Part shown: piece by piece, positions 32,818 to 41,590 of the stretch
Numbering within the stretch: the stretch's first letter is position 1
Layout of the letters: each line of letters starts with the position of its first letter
NCBI GenBank assembly: GCA_022827195.1
Contig: JAJDTL010000020.1
Coordinates: forward strand, 62,001 to 126,000
Length of the DNA: 64,000 nucleotides
Direction of reading: 5' to 3'
Source: Caldilineaceae bacterium
Lineage (GTDB): Bacteria; Chloroflexota; Anaerolineae; Caldilineales; Caldilineaceae
Made by a program: the position numbers and the translations under genes
Notes under the pieces: model-generated
Databases searched by the model: none
What the model saw: only the letters and a program-made list of their open reading frames with translations
What the model was told of the DNA's origin: nothing

Positions 32818-33756
32818 TTGAAGACGGACAAGAAGCGCACGAAGACAGCCTCATTTGGCGTGAGCGGGCGTCGAAGCCACGACTCTTCGGCCTACTACGC
32901 ACGGCGCATCAACGAAGACAAGTCTGGAACCAAGGGGAAGCCGGCTGCCTACTCGGAGAACCCGTTGCCGGAGCGCCTGGAGAACCAGGTGTTACTCGAC
33001 TCCTGCGTTTCGCCGGCCAAGAGCAACCGCCTTCCGCCCCGCAGCGTCCACCTGATGGTGACTTCACCGCCGTATGCGGTGGGCAAGGACTATGATGAAG
33101 ACCTGACTCTGCCCGAGTACCGAAAGCTGCTGCGCGGCGCGTGGAAAGAGACGCGGCGGGTCCTGGTGCCGGGGGGAAGGGTATGCATCAATGTCGCCAA
33201 CATCGGCCGAAAGCCGTACATTCCGCTGCACGCCTATATCATCCAGGACATGGAGCGGCTCGGATTCCTGATGCGGGGGGAGATCATCTGGGACAAGGGC
33301 AGCAGCGCCGGCAGTTCTACCGCCTGGGGCAGCTGGAGGTCGGCCTCCAATCCCACCATAAGGGATCAGCACGAGTATATCCTTATCTTCAGCAAAGAGG
33401 GCTACCAGCGACCTAAAGTTGAAGGGCGCGGCGACACAATCGGCCGCGATGAGTTCCTGGATAACACGCGTAGCGTTTGGCAGATGAGCGCGGAATCGGC
33501 TAAGCGGGTCGGCCATCCAGCCCCGTTTCCCATAGAGCTACCCAGGCGCTGCATTGAAATGTATACCTATGCCGACGAGGTCGTGTACGATCCGTTCATG
33601 GGCAGCGGCACCACCGGGGTCGCCGCAATCGAGTGCGGCAGGCGCTTTGTCGGCTACGAGATTGACCCCGTCTACCAGGGCCGCGCGATGCTGCGTATCA
33701 ACGCGACGCAACTGGACTTTCACAATGAACTCACTGTTAGCGAACCTGCTGACTAA
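32818..33756 (+). CDS. Site-specific DNA methyltransferase (N4-cytosine/N6-adenine, beta class)
   Basis: 312 aa from TTG 32818. The N-terminal R-R-S-H-D-S-S-A-Y-Y-A-R is common in this group and supports the start. The catalytic motif IV is T-S-P-P-Y (82-86), before the AdoMet motif I D-P-F-M-G-S-G-T-T (from residue 258): the beta-class order. T-S-P-P-Y is typical of N4-cytosine methylases, though N6-adenine is possible. It overlaps the following gene by 32 bases. It protects the host against the nuclease partner. Confidence 0.88.
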   Translation: MKTDKKRTKTASFGVSGRRSHDSSAYYARRINEDKSGTKGKPAAYSENPLPERLENQVLLDSCVSPAKSNRLPPRSVHLMVTSPPYAVGKDYDEDLTLPEYRKLLRGAWKETRRVLVPGGRVCINVANIGRKPYIPLHAYIIQDMERLGFLMRGEIIWDKGSSAGSSTAWGSWRSASNPTIRDQHEYILIFSKEGYQRPKVEGRGDTIGRDEFLDNTRSVWQMSAESAKRVGHPAPFPIELPRRCIEMYTYADEVVYDPFMGSGTTGVAAIECGRRFVGYEIDPVYQGRAMLRINATQLDFHNELTVSEPAD

Positions 33757-34381
33757 CCCCGTTGCGGTTGAAACCTTACGAGAAGGTTTGCCCCGTGCTT
33801 TTGAAATGGCTGCGGTTGAAGCAGGCCGAGTTACCTTAAACAGACGTACAGGGTTGGCTCATTCAACGACCGGACAAGAAGTGGGAGTCTTGCGGGAAAG
33901 GGTGATCCTTGGCTTTCTGATCAGCCAACTCGGTGAAGTCAATGTGCAGTTACCAGCACCCGGTGCGTCGATGGTCGATGCTTCGATAGCGGGGCAGCCC
34001 CTTGAAATTAAGACGGTTACGAGGAGAGGGCTAGTTACGGCCAAGTGGACGTCTGATAACACTTCCGTCGATCAGGTCTTGGAGCAGTTTGCTTTCACGT
34101 CGGATATGCTCTTAGTTCGCATTTGGTGGGAGAGCTTTCAGGACAGCGTGTATTACATACCCGTTGAAGTCTTGAATGAGGCGGCGATCAACTTTCCCGA
34201 CTACCTGCAGAGCCAAAGGGGAACAAACAATCGGGGAGTAAAAATCAAGGATGCCTATATGAGGCGCGTCGAGGGAAACGACAATACCATCAAAGTGCCC
34301 ATTCCCTGGTTACGCAGCGCCCAGGACCTGCCCTCTCCGTTTGTCAGATACATCCGTTACTGGACTGAGCGGGACTTCTAG
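33725..34381 (+). CDS. Type II restriction endonuclease, ThaI-family-like
   Basis: 218 aa; ATG 33725 lies inside the methylase gene, as expected for a tight R-M pair. The pattern V-L-R-E-R-V-I-L-G-F-L-I-S-Q-L-G-E and the nuclease core D85 ... E94-I-K96 (L-E-I-K-T-V) fit the PD-(D/E)XK fold. The later blocks S-V-Y-Y-I-P-V-E-V and G-T-N-N-R-G-V-K-I recall ThaI-family enzymes (ThaI cuts CGCG). Assignment to the family is by memory of the pattern; the recognition site is not predicted. Confidence 0.72.
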   Translation: MNSLLANLLTNPVAVETLREGLPRAFEMAAVEAGRVTLNRRTGLAHSTTGQEVGVLRERVILGFLISQLGEVNVQLPAPGASMVDASIAGQPLEIKTVTRRGLVTAKWTSDNTSVDQVLEQFAFTSDMLLVRIWWESFQDSVYYIPVEVLNEAAINFPDYLQSQRGTNNRGVKIKDAYMRRVEGNDNTIKVPIPWLRSAQDLPSPFVRYIRYWTERDF

Positions 34382-34467
34382 TCGGGAACATCCCAGCGAC
34401 ATTTTGGAAGGAATGACATTCGTACCACCTTGGCACAATCTATTTTGAAGAAGACAGGAATCAATTA

Positions 34468-34737
34468 GTGGATCTCCGCCGGCTGAAGCCTTTCAGGAAA
34501 GGTAGCCCCTTGCCGTCAACGAACGAGACACTGGTCGAAAAGACCGTTACCTACCAGATCGAGATCGACGGGCAGCTCCTGCTCGTCGAAGACGTGCCGG
34601 CCAGGGTCAACGTCGAGACGGGCGAACGCTATTTCGCCCCGGAGACGGTGGAGCGGCTGCAGCAGGTCGTTTGGGGCCAGTGCCGCCCCGTGCGCACCGT
34701 CCAGACTCCCGTGTACGAGTTTGCTTCCTTGCGTTGA
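34468..34737 (+). CDS. YgiT/MqsA-type antitoxin-like protein without zinc cysteines
   Basis: 89 aa from GTG 34468. L-V-E-K-T-V-T-Y-Q-I-E-I-D-G-Q-L, then E-D-V-P-A-R-V-N-V-E-T-G-E-R-Y and E-T-V-E-R-L, is the typical second half of YgiT-type proteins. The C-x-x-C zinc knuckle that normally precedes it is absent. No DUF4258-type toxin is found upstream. It may be an orphan antitoxin or a DNA-binding remnant. Confidence 0.6.
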   Translation: MDLRRLKPFRKGSPLPSTNETLVEKTVTYQIEIDGQLLLVEDVPARVNVETGERYFAPETVERLQQVVWGQCRPVRTVQTPVYEFASLR

Positions 34738-34869
34738 AGAACCGGGTCGCATCGCCGGCATGCCAGGGAACGGTTGCCATCTGGAGCGAGAGAGGATGTT
34801 ACAGACGACGGTCAATCTTAGGGATGAAGCAGTTTCTGACCCCGTCACACAAACGTCTCAGGCGGAACT

Positions 34870-35094
34870 GTGGGTTCACGAGGACATAACGCCGTAGTGA
34901 CTTTCTGGGATTCTCCGACACTCGAACAGCTGGCGCGCGCACAGAACGTGCGGCCCATGACCGACGTGAAATTCTTGTTTGGCAGATGGCCAGGCGAGGA
35001 GGATGACGGGTTCGAGGCGGCGGTCGACGAACTGCGGCACCCTGCGCACCTCTACCCGGCGCCCGCTACAGAAAGGTTGAAAGAAGAGCCATGA
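34870..35094 (+). CDS. Small hypothetical protein, coupled to the dioxygenase
   Basis: 74 aa, GTG start (34870) or GTG 34897. The segment V-T-F-W-D-S-P-T-L-E-Q-L-A-R-A-Q, then F-G-R-W-P-G-E-E-D-D-G-F-E, looks like a small accessory family I have seen in related genomes; I cannot name it. Its stop overlaps the next ATG (ATGA), so it is translated with the dioxygenase gene. Function unknown. Confidence 0.6.
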   Translation: MGSRGHNAVVTFWDSPTLEQLARAQNVRPMTDVKFLFGRWPGEEDDGFEAAVDELRHPAHLYPAPATERLKEEP

Positions 35095-35861
35095 CCAGTG
35101 CCAGCCAGGACGCCCTCGGCAAAGACCAGGTCCGCCTCTACCACCGGCAGGGCTGGCTCGGACCGTTCACGCTCATCTCCGAGGAGGAGATGGCCGCGGT
35201 GCGCGCGGCCATCGACAGGGAGATCCTCGGGCCGGGGCGGGCGCAGGGGCTGGCGGAACGGGAGTACTTCCACAACCGTCATCTCGACAACCGCCGCGTC
35301 TACGAGCTGCTGAGCCATCCGAGCCTGGTCGAACGGGCGGCGTGCATCCTCGGCCCCCACCTCGTGCTCTGGCGCAGCAACTTCCAGATCAAATGGCCCC
35401 GCAGCCAGCAGCACGACTGGGACTCCGAAGTGCGCTGGCACCAGGACTGCGCCTACTTCCAGCCCTCGCCCAACGTCATCCTCTCCGCCTGGATCGCGGT
35501 CGACGACACCACCCGCGCCAACGGCTGCATGCAGGTCCTGCCCGGCAGCCACAAACGGCTCTACCCGCACGAAACCGACCCCGACGCCGAGGTCTTCGCC
35601 AAGGGCGTCGACCCCGCCACTTTCGACGTTGGCGAGGCGGTCGATATCGAGCTGAGGCCGGGCCAGTTCATCTTCTTCAACGAGAGTACCCTCCACCACT
35701 CGCCGCCCAACCGCTCCGAGACGCGCCGCTTCGGCATCACGCCGCGCCTCACCGTCCCCTTCGTCGACGTCGGCCGGCGCGAGGAGATCGACGTTCTCAT
35801 GCTCAAGGGTGAAGACTACATGGGGTACTACAACGTGGTCGCGCCGCCCGGCGAGCGCTGA
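35091..35861 (+). CDS. Phytanoyl-CoA dioxygenase family protein
   Basis: 256 aa. A non-heme iron/2-oxoglutarate fold: H-x-D in E-V-R-W-H-Q-D-C-A-Y, distal histidine in L-H-H-S-P-P-N-R-S and an arginine in T-R-R-F-G-I for 2-oxoglutarate. A-W-I-A-V-D-D-T and V-L-P-G-S-H-K are typical of the PhyH family. The substrate is unknown; such genes are often expanded in sponge- and soil-associated Chloroflexota and act on small organic or lipid-like compounds. A second family member is at 60004-60834. Confidence 0.88.
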   Translation: MTSASQDALGKDQVRLYHRQGWLGPFTLISEEEMAAVRAAIDREILGPGRAQGLAEREYFHNRHLDNRRVYELLSHPSLVERAACILGPHLVLWRSNFQIKWPRSQQHDWDSEVRWHQDCAYFQPSPNVILSAWIAVDDTTRANGCMQVLPGSHKRLYPHETDPDAEVFAKGVDPATFDVGEAVDIELRPGQFIFFNESTLHHSPPNRSETRRFGITPRLTVPFVDVGRREEIDVLMLKGEDYMGYYNVVAPPGER

Positions 35862-35925
35862 ACGGGGGCAGCGAGCGGTGTTCAGAGATTGCACGGACCA
35901 CCGGCCGCCGGCCACCAGAGGTCGT

Positions 35926-36936
35926 TCAGATCGCCAGCGACGGCGCACGCAGCGGCGGAACAAGCTGCGTCTCGTCCAGCTCCACCGCCTCCTTTCGGTA
36001 TACCTGCACGCGGTAGGAGCCGGTGTCCGGCACGTACATCAGGCCGTCCTCGCTCACAACCACCGAATGCGGCCTGCGGAACAGCTTCTGCTCCTCCAGC
36101 TTCGCCATATCGCGCTGCCGGTTGGGAAACGCATTGGTCAGCATGAAGTTGATCGCCACCGTCGAGAGCGTGGCGTCGCCGGCAAACTGCTGCACGTAGC
36201 GCCCCTCCTGGTTGAAGAGCTGAACGCGATTGTTGCCGCGGTCGACGACGTAGATGTCGCCGTGGAGGTCGACGTCGACGCCGCTGGGGCGGTTGAACTG
36301 GCCGTCGCCACAGCCGGGTGAGCCAAAGGCCATCAGGAAGGCACCGTCGGCACTGAACTTCTGCACGCGGTCGTTGCGCCAGTCGGCCACGTAGACATCG
36401 CCCAGTTCATCCACGGCGATGCCCCAGGGCATGTTGAACTGGCCCTCGCCGCAGCCGTAGCCGCCCCACCGGCCGAGGAACTTGCCCTGGCGGGTGAATT
36501 TCTGCACGCGGTGGTTGAGCGAATCGACGAGGTAGAGATTGCCCTCGGCGTCGAAGTCCATGCCGGCCGGCCGCCGCAACTGCCCGGCGCCGCTGCCCTC
36601 TTCTCCCCAGCTGTCCACGAGCTCGCCTTCACTGTCGATGATGGTGATGCGGTGCAGGGCCTCGTCCGAAAGGTACAGATTTTCCTCGTCGTCGGCCAGG
36701 ATGGTGACCGGCCAGGTCATCTGCCCCGGCTCGCTGCCGTAGCTGCCGATTTCGCCCAGGTCACTGTCCTCTGTGCTGTACTTGCGAATCAGCGCGGCGC
36801 CCTCGTTGCGGCAGAGGATGTAGAGGCAATCCTCCTTGCCGATGGCGAGGTCGACGGGAAAGTTGGTCAGCCGCCTCATGCCGAGCGTCCTGTAAAAGGG
36901 GAATCCTGCCCGCAAAAGCCCGTATGGTCTGCCCAC
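35926..36936 (-). CDS. NHL-repeat beta-propeller protein
   Basis: 336 aa from GTG 36936 behind GGGAGGTG. At least five repeats of the type F-x-x-P-x-G-I-A-V-D-x-x-G-x-x-Y-V-A-D with the tail N-D-R-V-Q-K-F are seen, for example in the stretch around residues 110-260. No signal peptide is evident. The fold is a six-bladed propeller as in TRIM-NHL or peptidyl-alpha-hydroxyglycine lyase-like proteins; a binding or lyase role is possible. It lies next to DUF1501/DUF1800 genes on the same strand. Confidence 0.85.
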   Translation of the reverse strand: MGRPYGLLRAGFPFYRTLGMRRLTNFPVDLAIGKEDCLYILCRNEGAALIRKYSTEDSDLGEIGSYGSEPGQMTWPVTILADDEENLYLSDEALHRITIIDSEGELVDSWGEEGSGAGQLRRPAGMDFDAEGNLYLVDSLNHRVQKFTRQGKFLGRWGGYGCGEGQFNMPWGIAVDELGDVYVADWRNDRVQKFSADGAFLMAFGSPGCGDGQFNRPSGVDVDLHGDIYVVDRGNNRVQLFNQEGRYVQQFAGDATLSTVAINFMLTNAFPNRQRDMAKLEEQKLFRRPHSVVVSEDGLMYVPDTGSYRVQVYRKEAVELDETQLVPPLRAPSLAI

Positions 36937-36944
36937 TGTTCACC

Positions 36945-37079
36945 TCCCTGGTATTTTCCTGGTTTTCAGTTTTCGTGACTGCAATCTGCGCAGGGGTTGA
37001 CTGAAAACCTAAGGACCAGCAACTCAAGACCGGAAACCGAAAACCAGAGAACCGGCCATTCAGGACCGCAAACTGAAAG
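36945..37079. repeat. Degenerate low-complexity intergenic repeat
   Basis: A run of short related words (AGGACC, GAAAACC, AACTGAAA, AAGACC) of the kind that fills intergenic space in this window; compare 39688-39757 and 45513-45568. No gene. Confidence 0.5.
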
Positions 37080-38216
37080 CTAAGAACTGTAGGGATGTAT
37101 CTGTTCGAAATGGCCGCCGACGATGGCGGTGGGATCGATGCCCATCCACTGCTCCAATACGGCGCCGTAGATGCCGCGGAAGTCGATGGTGTGCTCCAGG
37201 TCCTCGCCGTGGACCCAGCGGGCCGGGTCGAGCGAGGGGTACTCGGAGTAGAGCCCACCCTTGACGCGGTCGCCGATGATGAAGGCGCCGCCGCCGGAGC
37301 CGTGGTCGGTGCCGCTGGCATTGTCGCGTATGCGCCGCCCGAACTCGGTGAAGACGAGCATGGTGACCTCGGAGGAGGCGTTGTGGGCGCGCAGGTCGTG
37401 GAAGAAGGAGGAGATGGCGCCGCTCAGGTCCTGCAGCAGCTTGGGATGGTCGGGCACCTCGTTGGCATGGTTGTCGTAGCCGCCGTGCTGGGTGTAGAAG
37501 ACGCGTGTGCCCAGGCCGGTCAGATGGACGCGGGCGACGTCGCGCAGGCTGCGGGCAATGGCGTTGTCGGCGTACTCGACGGTCGACGTGTAGCCGGTCC
37601 TGGCCTTTTTCAGCTCATCCGAGCCGCGGATGACGTCGAATGCGGTCTGGGAGAGGTAGTCCATGACGATGCCGGCGCCGACTCGCGGCTTGTACATGCT
37701 CTTGAAGATTTCGAGCGCTTGCGAACGCTGCTGCGTATCTTCGATGCCGGTGAGCAGGCCGTTGGTGTCGAGGTTTTCGAAGGAGGTGACGGGGACGCCG
37801 GGCACGGCCATGGCCCTGGGCAGCCCCTTGCCGACGCTGACGCCGGTCAGCACATTGTGGCCGCGCGGGTCCAGCTCCCGGATCATGCGCCCGACCCAGC
37901 CTTCGGCGCCGATCTCGATCGGTTCGCAGGTGTGCCAGATGTCCATGGCGCGGAAATGGGAGCGGTTCGAGTTGGGATAACCGATGCCCTGGACGACCGC
38001 GACGTCGCCCTGCTCATACATCTCCTGTAAGGCGGCGCTGTGCGGGTTCCAGGCCAGGGTATCGTGGATGGGCAGGACTTCATCCTCCTTGAGGCCGATC
38101 ACGGGCCTAGAGTCGTAGTAGACGCCGGCGGTATAGGGGACGACGGTGTTCATGAAGTCGTTGCCGCCGCTGAGCTGCACAACTACGAGGACAGGTTCTT
38201 TCTGTCTGTCAGCCAC
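37080..38216 (-). CDS. DUF1501 domain protein
   Basis: 378 aa with GTG start. V-V-V-Q-L-S-G-G-N-D-F-M-N-T-V-V-P, then E-V-L-P-I-H-D and the block E-V-T-M-L-V-F-T-E-F-G-R-R, D-N-A-S-G-T-D-H-G-S-G-G and F-I-I-G-D-R-V are DUF1501 signatures, a sulfatase/phosphatase-like fold. DUF1501 proteins are nearly always encoded with DUF1800 proteins, as here. Function is not established. Confidence 0.92.
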   Translation of the reverse strand: MADRQKEPVLVVVQLSGGNDFMNTVVPYTAGVYYDSRPVIGLKEDEVLPIHDTLAWNPHSAALQEMYEQGDVAVVQGIGYPNSNRSHFRAMDIWHTCEPIEIGAEGWVGRMIRELDPRGHNVLTGVSVGKGLPRAMAVPGVPVTSFENLDTNGLLTGIEDTQQRSQALEIFKSMYKPRVGAGIVMDYLSQTAFDVIRGSDELKKARTGYTSTVEYADNAIARSLRDVARVHLTGLGTRVFYTQHGGYDNHANEVPDHPKLLQDLSGAISSFFHDLRAHNASSEVTMLVFTEFGRRIRDNASGTDHGSGGGAFIIGDRVKGGLYSEYPSLDPARWVHGEDLEHTIDFRGIYGAVLEQWMGIDPTAIVGGHFEQIHPYSS

Positions 38217-38270
38217 TGTTGTCCGTCCTTTCTCAACTGGCGGCCGCCGGCGAATCGGCGGCAGGCGCTC

Positions 38271-39671
38271 TCAGGCGAACTGATACTCGGGCGCGGCGAC
38301 GATCAGCTGAAGCAAAAGTACGATCCGTTCCGTGTTCTCGTCGGTCTCTCCGTTGGCGCTGCCGTTCGAGCCGAAGACAAGGTCTCCGCCGCTGCGGGCA
38401 AAGCGCACCAGGTTGGCGCGGGTGCTCTCCTCCACGGTCAACGGGCCGGCCAGCTCCAGGCAACTGTCGACGAACTGCTCGGGGCTGAGGCTGTCGCCCT
38501 CGGCCTGCAGCCGTTGGATAACCGATTGGATGCCCGGCTTGCAGGCGTCGCCGACCTCGTTGACGGCGAAGTTGATCCGTTCGGTCAGGATGCCGCCGTC
38601 GATCCATTCCTGCCCGGTGTGCCAACCCTCGACGGTGGGCGGGTTGAACAGCTCCTGGCCCATCAGTTTGGCGGCATCGGCATACTTGGGCATGCCCGGC
38701 ACCGGTGTGCGACAGGTTCCGACGAGCTTGAGAACACCGGTGATCAGTTCGGTCGGGCTTTTGACCTTTTTGAAGCGGGCCTCCTTGAAGAAGCCGCTCT
38801 TGAAGAGCGTGCGCAGGATGTGGCGCATCTCTCCTTTCGATTCCATATAGGCGTTCGACAGGAGCTCAATCGCTTCCGGGTCCTGGGGCGGCGTCACATT
38901 CCAGGAGGGGACCTGCGGCTCGTCGGCCACGAAGAAGCTGTAGAGATGGCGGGAGATGAAACGGGCCGTGGCCGGCTGCTCGACGATGATGTCGATGATG
39001 TCGCCGCCGTTGAAGTTGCCGGTGCGGCCGAGGAAGGTCTTTTCGCCGCCATCGTGTTGATCTTGGCGGAAGAGGAACTTGGGGGAATAGAAGCCGTGGG
39101 GGTAGAGAGGCGCCGGCTGTTCGAAGGTCCAGCCGGTGAAGGCGCGTGCGCAGTTCTTGACGTCCTCCTCGGAGTAGTTGCCCACGCCCATCGAGAAGAG
39201 CTCGAGCAGCTCTCGTCCATAGTTCTCGTTGGGTTCGCCTTTGCGGTTCTCGTTGTTGTCCAGCCAGTAGATCATGGCCGGGTTCATGGAGAGTTCGAGC
39301 AGTATCTGGCGCATGCTGCTCATGCCGACGCGGCGGAACAAAGTGATCTGGTCGTTCATCGCCAGGGCATGCTGACCCTTGGCATATCCGGTCGCAAAGA
39401 GATGATGCCAGAAGAGCGCCATCTTCTCTTCCAGCGGGCGTTTGCTGTTGATCATGCGGTAGATCCAGATGCCCACGTAGGATTGCGGTCCCCCGACGAA
39501 GTAGCGCTGCAAGATGTCCTCGTCGGTGGGTGGGCAGCGCTCCAGATCGACCAGATCATCGACGACTTGATCGTAACCCTGTTCGGCGTAGGCTTCCAAC
39601 TCCTCTCTGCCTGCGCCAAAGCCGGCCCGGCGCAGCAAATGGGCCATGAGGTCCAGATTCTCATCAGCCAT
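38271..39671 (-). CDS. DUF1800 domain protein
   Basis: 466 aa from ATG 39671 behind GGAGGA. The hallmark L-L-R-R-A-G-F-G is followed by M-A-L-F-W-H-H-L-F-A-T, N-E-N-Y-G-R-E-L-L-E-L-F-S-M-G and A-R-A-F-T-G-W. All are typical for DUF1800. It is the partner of DUF1501, 54 bases upstream in transcription order. Confidence 0.93.
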   Translation of the reverse strand: MADENLDLMAHLLRRAGFGAGREELEAYAEQGYDQVVDDLVDLERCPPTDEDILQRYFVGGPQSYVGIWIYRMINSKRPLEEKMALFWHHLFATGYAKGQHALAMNDQITLFRRVGMSSMRQILLELSMNPAMIYWLDNNENRKGEPNENYGRELLELFSMGVGNYSEEDVKNCARAFTGWTFEQPAPLYPHGFYSPKFLFRQDQHDGGEKTFLGRTGNFNGGDIIDIIVEQPATARFISRHLYSFFVADEPQVPSWNVTPPQDPEAIELLSNAYMESKGEMRHILRTLFKSGFFKEARFKKVKSPTELITGVLKLVGTCRTPVPGMPKYADAAKLMGQELFNPPTVEGWHTGQEWIDGGILTERINFAVNEVGDACKPGIQSVIQRLQAEGDSLSPEQFVDSCLELAGPLTVEESTRANLVRFARSGGDLVFGSNGSANGETDENTERIVLLLQLIVAAPEYQFA

Positions 39672-39687
39672 ATCGTCCTCCTTGCGG

Positions 39688-39757
39688 CAGTGGTTAAGGG
39701 TCAGAGGTCGGTGGCCGGTAGTCAGTGGTCAGTGGCCGGTGGTCGGTTGCCAGTGGG
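39688..39757. repeat. GTCAGTGGC-type low-complexity repeat
   Basis: Tandem variants of GGTCAGTGGCCGGTGGTC between two minus-strand genes. The same words fill 45513-45568. Confidence 0.6.
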
Positions 39758-39773
39758 GGTTCTGACAACGGTG

Positions 39774-41474
39774 TCAACAGTCTCGCAGATAGCTTTCCAT
39801 TTCGGTGACGAACCAGAGGGACAAGGCGCCGCCGCGCTCGTCAAGACCAAAAATGGCCGGCCGGTCCAGGTAGCCGCGCAGATTACCCTGCACGCCGGTG
39901 CCGGTGCAGACGTCGACCAGCCCGCCCCCGTCGTCGATACGCGCCGCAACGCCCTGCCAGGCCCGCGTCAGCGTCTCCCGGAAGTCCGCATCCAGCCAGC
40001 CCAGCCGCAGCCCCCGCGCCAGCGCATACCCGACCATGCAGGTCACGCTGAACTCGAGGTAGGAGCCCGGCGCGTCGATCACCTGGTGCCACATGCCGCT
40101 GCCGTGCTGGTAAGCGCGCAGCGCCTCCAGCTGCCGCCTGTGGACGGCCAACAGCTCCGCCCGCGCCGCATGGCCCTCCGGCAGGTAGGTCAGCGTCTCC
40201 GCAAAGCTCAGTGCCGCGAATCCGTTGCCCCGCCCCCAGTAGAACGGCGTCCTGCGGTCGTGCCAGAACAGCCCGTCCGGCTGCTGCACGCCGGCCTCCA
40301 GCAGGAAGCGCGCCAGGATCTTCGGATAGTCGTCGTCGCCGGTCAGCTTGAATGCGCGGCCCAGGACAGCTGCGCTGAAGAACATGTCCTCGACCTGGTA
40401 GTCGGGATGCGAGGGCGCGGGCACGCCCACGCCGCCCGTCGCGCGGTAGCGGTCCGCCGTTCGGACCAGCGCCTCGGCGTACCTGCCGTCGCCCGTGGAC
40501 GCGGCCAGCTCGTCGGCCCACACCAGCCCGGCCAGGTTCGCGCCGCCGTCGCCGCCTTCGGTGAACCACGCTCTTTCGCCCGACATGTACGGCGCCACCA
40601 TCGCCGCAATCTCCGCCGCCGGGTCCGCGCTCTCCGAATCCAACTCGGCCAGCCGCATCCGCCCGCTGACCGCCACGCCCTGCGTGTAGATCACCGGCTC
40701 CAGCTCGTGGCCGTAGACCGCCGCCAGGATGCGGGCGACCTCGACGGGCGTGCGCGCCGCGCGGGCCTGCAGCGCGCCGCGCGTGGGAGAGCGGGCGTGG
40801 TCGGGGACGCGCGCGAGCACCGTCCACAGCTTGGCCAGCTCGCCTTCCAACTCGGCGGTCGCGCAGGTCAGGCGCAGACCGAGAACGGGCGGCAGCAGGT
40901 TGGGTTCGCCGCGCGCGAGCGCGCCCAGCAGCGAGTTGTCGGACGGCAGCTCGGTCGCATCCAGGACAGACCGCAGCTGCGACAACAGCTCCAGGCATGG
41001 GGCCGACGCCTCCCATGTCGTCGCCGCGCCGGTGCGGATCTCCAGGACCAGGTCCGGTCCCTGGAAGCTGACCCAGCGCCACAGGTAGTGCGCCTCCGGA
41101 TTGGCGTTGTAGTAGCTCTCCCCCGCCGGCGGATAGCCGCCGCTCGGGATGCCGCCGGCGCCGTTCCCCGGCGCAACGCCCAGCGCCAGCCCGTCCGGAT
41201 TGCCGCAAGGCACCGCGCTCAGCGCGAACCGCGCCGCCAGGCCCGGCGCGGCCCGGTACGCGGCCAGCGCGGTCAGCGCCGCCTCCATATCCTCCCGCCT
41301 GCCCGACAGCCCGCCGACGAGGACAAGATGCAACCGTTTCCCCGCGGGCGGCTGTTCGGCGCCGTGGCGCAGCACCGGGATCTCCCGTTCGCCGCGGGTA
41401 ACGCCGCAAGCATCGCGCTGCCAGAAGCCGGGCGCGTCTGCAAGCAGGGTTTCGATCTGTTGGTCAAGCGTCAT
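39774..41474 (-). CDS. GH105/GH88-like unsaturated glycuronyl hydrolase with N-terminal M14-like part
   Basis: 566 aa from ATG 41474, which follows GAGGG; longer starts lie in the intergenic repeat at 41519. The N-terminal 220 residues contain L-H-L-V-L-V-G-G-L-S-G and S-A-V-P-C-G-N-P-D-G-L-A, a peptidase M14/carboxypeptidase-like pattern, possibly inactive. The C-terminal 350 residues look like GH105 unsaturated rhamnogalacturonyl hydrolases: W-G-R-G-N-G-F-A-A, G-M-W-H-Q-V-I-D, S-Y-L-E-F-S-V-T, G-L-V-D-V-C-T-G-T-G. It would act on unsaturated pectin oligosaccharides, in line with the GH78 nearby. The fusion is unusual. Confidence 0.75.
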   Translation of the reverse strand: MTLDQQIETLLADAPGFWQRDACGVTRGEREIPVLRHGAEQPPAGKRLHLVLVGGLSGRREDMEAALTALAAYRAAPGLAARFALSAVPCGNPDGLALGVAPGNGAGGIPSGGYPPAGESYYNANPEAHYLWRWVSFQGPDLVLEIRTGAATTWEASAPCLELLSQLRSVLDATELPSDNSLLGALARGEPNLLPPVLGLRLTCATAELEGELAKLWTVLARVPDHARSPTRGALQARAARTPVEVARILAAVYGHELEPVIYTQGVAVSGRMRLAELDSESADPAAEIAAMVAPYMSGERAWFTEGGDGGANLAGLVWADELAASTGDGRYAEALVRTADRYRATGGVGVPAPSHPDYQVEDMFFSAAVLGRAFKLTGDDDYPKILARFLLEAGVQQPDGLFWHDRRTPFYWGRGNGFAALSFAETLTYLPEGHAARAELLAVHRRQLEALRAYQHGSGMWHQVIDAPGSYLEFSVTCMVGYALARGLRLGWLDADFRETLTRAWQGVAARIDDGGGLVDVCTGTGVQGNLRGYLDRPAIFGLDERGGALSLWFVTEMESYLRDC

Positions 41475-41518
41475 CTGTTTGGCCCTCAGGGCAATCGCAT
41501 CCAAATCTGGACGCCAAA

Positions 41519-41560
41519 ATGTCCCACGGAGGGCACCCACAAGGGGCGCCCCTACCAATT
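41519..41560. repeat. Palindromic intergenic repeat (AGGGGCGCCCCT-type)
   Basis: GGGCACCCACAAGGGGCGCC followed by CCTACC is a short palindrome-bearing repeat of a kind common between genes in Chloroflexota and cyanobacteria. It lies in the leader of the minus-strand hydrolase and argues against the longer start of that gene. Confidence 0.55.
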
Positions 41561-41590
41561 GTCAACTGTTTATCGCCCTGGCGCGGCCTT

